Part shown: in pieces, positions 5,270 to 7,535 of the stretch
How the letters are laid out: each line of letters opens with the position of its first letter
Position numbering within the stretch: position 1 is the first letter of the stretch
From: Myxococcota bacterium
GTDB lineage: Bacteria > Myxococcota_A > Polyangia > HGW-17
Length of the DNA: 7,535 nt
Assembly (NCBI GenBank): GCA_018821745.1
Contig: JAHJLU010000335.1
Span: 1-7,535, forward strand
Direction: 5' to 3'
Notes under the pieces: generated by a model
What the model was told of the DNA's origin: nothing
The model's database searches: none
What the model saw: the letters and a program-made list of their open reading frames with translations, nothing else
Position numbers and translations under genes: made by a program

Positions 5270-6868
5270 GGAAAAATCACTGGAAATTAGGCCGGCCGTG
5301 CATTCGGGGTTGACCTCCGAGGGGACGATGGAACCAATGAGCGTGCGCGCGTCGAAGGTGTCCTCCGGGTCGTCCATGAGGGAGTGTTGCACTCCGTAAG
5401 TATGGGCCTCAGTTATGTGTACGACGGCGTCGGCCAGATCCTGCCAGAGCGTAGAGGACTCGTCGTGGAACACATAGGGAGCCGAGCTCCCGCTGATGGC
5501 TCCGGTGTCCTGTGCAAGCTGGACCGCGTCACCTGTGGACATAGTCGTTCCGAGGATGCTGATCACTGAGACGCCCAGCGTCGAGAGGGCGCTGACCGTG
5601 TCGGCGTAGGATGGCGGGGTAACACCGGCTATGGCTCCGTAGGGGGTTCCATTCGGGCCGTTGTGGTAAAGCCCGTTTTCGCCAATGTTGATGAGGACCT
5701 TTGGGCTGCCCGACTGATAGAAGTGAGGGTAGCCAAGGAGCGCTGCATTCGTGCAGGCACCATCGTCAGCGATGGCACCGTCGCCACATCCGGTAGCCAT
5801 GGCCCTGAGTGCCGGGACAAGGCTGGACTGTAGATCCCCGCCTCCCTGATTGGTGATCCCGTTGATCGTGCTCTGGAGGTTGCCTACGGAGGTGGTTTGG
5901 GAGAGCAGGTGGACGTAAGCTTGGTCTCCCGCACTGCCGTAGGGAGAGGCGTCGTAGTCGGCGTAGGTTCCGACGCCGAAGTTGGCCCATGTGACCCTGC
6001 TCTGGATCTCCGATGTCAGTGTCGTGACGTTTGCTTTGAGGGCTGTAGTCCCCTGGGTGCCGTAGTAGCTGTTCTCCACCAGAAAATATACCTGCACACC
6101 CTCTGTCTCCGCGAAATGCCTGATCGTCACCATCTGGTCATGACCCGAGATCACCACGTCCCCATATTCTTGCGGTTTATCCATCGGATCCAATGGGTTG
6201 GAGCCGGCCGTCAGTTCCACCAGGTCACTGGCAAGATCACCATCGGTGTCAGAGGAGTAGGGATCAATCCCCATGCCGTTCTCGAACTCGTCATTAAGCC
6301 CGTCGTTGTCACTGTCGAGGTCGATGTAGTCGGGCTGCCCGTCTCCGTCCGAGTCCCTCGGAGGGGTTGCAATATCGCTGTCACCCGCCTCCAGAGAATC
6401 GGGTATGGAGTCCCCGTCTGAGTCCAGGTCCAGGTAGTCAGGGACACCGTCCTGATCGGTGTCGAGTCCGAAGAAGCGTCCCTCATCCGAATCGGAGACA
6501 CCATCCCCGTCGGAATCCTCGGGCGTTCCGTTTTCGCATCCTGCCAGGACGAAGGAGCAACTCGCATCACACGACAGCTGTCCGTCGGTATATATACCCA
6601 TTGCGTAACAGTCCATGCCGTCGAGGTTGTCACCGTCACACTCTTCGTCTCCATCAAGGGCTCCGTTACCACACAGGATGTTGTTGGTGTTGTTGGTGTT
6701 GTTGATGTTGTTGGTGTTGTTGGTGTTGTTGATGTTGTTGATGTTGTTGGTGTTGTTGGTGTTATTGGTGTTATTGGTGTTATTGGTGTTATTGGTGTTG
6801 TTGGTTTTGTCATCGCATCCTGACAGGACCAAAATTATAATAAAAAATATGGTTGCAGAGATTCGCAT
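5072..6868 (-). CDS. Putative surface lipoprotein: Asn/Thr linker, Cys-rich module, Ca-binding-type repeats, vWA-like domain
   Basis: A 598-residue protein starting at ATG 6868, where AAGGAG stands 6 bases away; an in-frame ATG at 6940 lacks such a site. The signal peptide ends LSGC, with Cys18 the lipidation site followed by Asp-Asp. Residues 22-63 are a low-complexity NNT/NNI linker. Residues 66-111 form a Cys-rich module (CGNGALDGDEECDG, CDASC). Residues 118-229 carry six DxDxDGxxD-type, thrombospondin-3-like sites starting at D118, D136, D149, D172, D185 and D207, so Ca2+ binding is likely. Residues about 237-485 resemble a von Willebrand A fold (VQVYFLVENS, WANFGVGTY, GGGD at 342-345, VLINIGENG). 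Its metal site is degenerate: ENSYY replaces DxSxS. Residues about 510-590 form a closing beta-rich segment ending EREIYILIPA. Role inferred: calcium-stiffened, surface-anchored adhesion or sensing protein. The last few residues may be altered by the junction with the converging gene. Confidence 0.88.
   Translation of the reverse strand: MRISATIFFIIILVLSGCDDKTNNTNNTNNTNNTNNTNNTNNINNINNTNNTNNINNTNNTNNILCGNGALDGDEECDGDNLDGMDCYAMGIYTDGQLSCDASCSFVLAGCENGTPEDSDGDGVSDSDEGRFFGLDTDQDGVPDYLDLDSDGDSIPDSLEAGDSDIATPPRDSDGDGQPDYIDLDSDNDGLNDEFENGMGIDPYSSDTDGDLASDLVELTAGSNPLDPMDKPQEYGDVVISGHDQMVTIRHFAETEGVQVYFLVENSYYGTQGTTALKANVTTLTSEIQSRVTWANFGVGTYADYDASPYGSAGDQAYVHLLSQTTSVGNLQSTINGITNQGGGDLQSSLVPALRAMATGCGDGAIADDGACTNAALLGYPHFYQSGSPKVLINIGENGLYHNGPNGTPYGAIAGVTPPSYADTVSALSTLGVSVISILGTTMSTGDAVQLAQDTGAISGSSAPYVFHDESSTLWQDLADAVVHITEAHTYGVQHSLMDDPEDTFDARTLIGSIVPSEVNPECTAGLISSDFSSFENVAGGDTLCYDITSDYSTAPPLPTEPQLFKATVILFATDNTIIAEREIYILIPAVHTAPFTG
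6677..6805 (-). repeat. 9-base microsatellite coding for (NNT/NNI)14
   Basis: Fourteen 9-base units plus one extra Thr codon encode the Asn-Asn-Thr/Ile linker that follows the lipobox of the large lipoprotein. On the + strand the units read GGT or GAT, then GTT, then GTT or ATT. Four adjacent units share the ATT variant (Asn as AAT), a sign of recent tandem duplication. The Ile units partly recur every third unit, hinting at a 27-base higher-order repeat. Unit gain or loss keeps the reading frame, so linker length could vary between strains without killing the gene. Confidence 0.95.
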
Positions 6869-6874
6869 TATTAT

Positions 6875-6880
6875 CTCCTT
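6875..6880 (-). promoter_or_regulatory. Strong ribosome binding site that fixes the large lipoprotein start
   Basis: On the minus strand AAGGAG is followed by ATAATA and then the ATG at 6868, a near-ideal layout. It shows that the upstream in-frame ATG (6940), which would place 24 polar and aromatic residues before the signal peptide, is not the start. Confidence 0.85.
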
Positions 6881-7056
6881 CATTGGGGAAAAACCCTGAA
6901 ATAAAACATTAAACATTCTTATCCAATAAGCATACTTCATTCCGATTGTCGAGGCATGTCCGAGAAAATTTCCGGTTCCAGCTTTATGGCAGTCGAATCC
7001 TCATGCCTTATGCGGAGGGGATCGGCTGGTTGCAATAGAAACCATTGGGTCAGGAT

Positions 7057-7105
7057 CCGGGCTATGCCCCGGCAAATGGAGAGCAGGGCTGGGGGCCATC
7101 GGCCC
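7057..7105. repeat. Two short GC-rich hairpins after the lamin-tail gene
   Basis: CCGGGC (7057-7062) pairs with GCCCCGG (7066-7072), with one bulged base. GGGCC (7093-7097) pairs with GGCCC (7101-7105) around a 3-base loop. They lie 45-95 bases beyond the stop of the minus-strand gene and could end or protect its mRNA. On that strand neither is followed by a U run, so intrinsic termination is doubtful. Confidence 0.25.
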
Positions 7106-7149
7106 GCTTTATGGTTTATTGGATTTAAGGGGGAGAGGAGTCCGGGGTG

Positions 7150-7535
7150 TTACTGGACGTTGGGGGCGCCGGGGGTGATGGTGGTCGAGAAGGCCCAGTC
7201 AGTGGCGTCGTCGTCCGTATTGGATCCATCGGGGTAGCGGACGAGGGATCCGGCAACAGCGTTGGAATCCTCTACTGTGGTGGGGGTGCCGGAGACCAGG
7301 TTCACCGTGCCCACGTCCGCAATAGTGACGCTGGTCATGGAGCCCTCGTAGGAGAGGGAGTCGACGAGGGTGCCGGAGATGGTGTCCACGAGGGCTATGC
7401 CATCGGGGGAGCCGTTCTGGATGAGGTCGGAGGTGCCTGGGATGGGAATGGTGGGGGCACCGGAGGTGACCGTGGCGATAAGGGCGGCGCTTCCAACAAC
7501 CAGGAACTGGTGTGAAGCGAGGGTGCCCACGGAGG
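7150..7535 (-). CDS. C-terminal part of a lamin-tail-domain protein (5' end outside window)
   Basis: The frame is open from the right edge to TAA at 7150-7152 and gives about 128 residues, the end of a longer protein. An in-frame GTG at 7530 is not a credible start because the sequence enters mid-domain: ASHQFLVVGSAAL is the usual PGxYLVVG-type strand of bacterial lamin-tail domains. It is followed by PDGIALVDTISGTLVDSLSY, a strand pair typical of these domains, and the closing segment SLVRYPDGSNTDDDATDWAF with TITPGAPNV at the end. Such domains occur at the C-terminus of secreted proteins and are thought to aid surface attachment or ligand binding; specific function is unknown. This is the second lamin-tail-like domain in the window, but it differs strongly in sequence from the one in the MopE-like lipoprotein. 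No Cys occurs in the visible part, unlike its neighbours. Confidence 0.82.
   Translation of the reverse strand, partial: SVGTLASHQFLVVGSAALIATVTSGAPTIPIPGTSDLIQNGSPDGIALVDTISGTLVDSLSYEGSMTSVTIADVGTVNLVSGTPTTVEDSNAVAGSLVRYPDGSNTDDDATDWAFSTTITPGAPNVQ

Larger units (their letters stand above)
6869..7149. other. Intergenic region between two minus-strand surface-protein genes
   Basis: This region of about 280 bases separates the stop of the lamin-tail gene from the start of the large lipoprotein gene. The part near the lipoprotein (6880-6935) is AT-rich and probably holds its promoter, but I cannot pick a convincing -35/-10 pair. Toward 7057-7105 it is GC-rich and holds two short hairpins. The + strand frame across it gives a peptide without recognisable features. 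Confidence 0.5.

Noticed and set aside
6677..6805. CRISPR array or structural RNA repeat
   Set aside because: Units are 9 bases without spacers and encode an in-frame linker.
6211..6813. Minus-strand frame with a Thr-Pro-Ile repeat start
   Set aside because: It is an alternate reading of the 9-base microsatellite and the Ca-type repeat region of the real lipoprotein gene.
6615..6899. + strand frame with a long Leu-Leu-Val run that mimics a membrane helix
   Set aside because: The hydrophobic run is only the microsatellite read on the opposite strand.
6869..6940. Upstream ATG at 6940 as the start of the large lipoprotein
   Set aside because: It would put 24 residues before a perfect short lipoprotein signal peptide and has no good ribosome binding site, whereas ATG 6868 follows AAGGAG at 6 bases.
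7150..7530. GTG at 7530 as a true gene start
   Set aside because: The frame is open to the window edge and the sequence begins in the middle of a lamin-tail-like domain, so the gene is cut by the window.

Overview
The window looks like a stretch of a Myxococcota-type (former Deltaproteobacteria) chromosome, perhaps Bradymonadia-like. That placement is inferred from protein style: several secreted or lipid-anchored Cys-rich proteins, MopE-like CDGxDNDC repeats, thrombospondin-3-like DxDxDG repeats, a Cys-rich CGNGxLDxxEECDG module, an Asn/Thr linker directly after a lipobox, and lamin-tail-like domains. No rRNA, tRNA, transposase or CRISPR array is visible.

Layout from left to right. (1) The last 60 codons of an unrecognised + strand gene end at 184. 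(2) A gene-poor gap follows, holding at most a 23-codon micro-ORF. (3) On the minus strand (428-2149) lies a 573-residue putative lipoprotein with four MopE-like repeats, a beta-sandwich-like region and a lamin-tail-like C-terminus. (4) A 525-base intergenic region (2150-2674) becomes AT-rich toward its right end. It contains palindromes and an in-register array of TTTGAA hexamers just before the next gene's ribosome binding site. (5) A + strand run of three closely spaced genes follows: a universal stress protein (TTG start, 2675), an AbgT-family transporter (ATG at 3179 preferred), and a short lipoprotein (ATG at 4829 preferred). (6) On the minus strand, converging on that run, is a 598-residue lipoprotein (5072-6868) with an NNT/NNI linker, calcium-binding-type repeats and a vWA-like domain. 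(7) After a gap of about 280 bases comes the 3' end of another minus-strand gene (7150 to beyond 7535), coding for the end of a lamin-tail-like domain.

How the parts may work together: Usp and AbgT are probably co-transcribed, with the short lipoprotein 15 bases behind, giving a small stress/transport operon set among cell-surface protein genes. The most unusual point is the tail-to-tail junction near 5072-5105. The short lipoprotein stops resembling its family there and runs 198 bases antisense into the end of the large lipoprotein gene. It also lacks an expected Cys. This fits a rearrangement that left a gene remnant. I see no convincing new defence or mobile system. The interesting content is in the surface proteins, the repeats and this junction.
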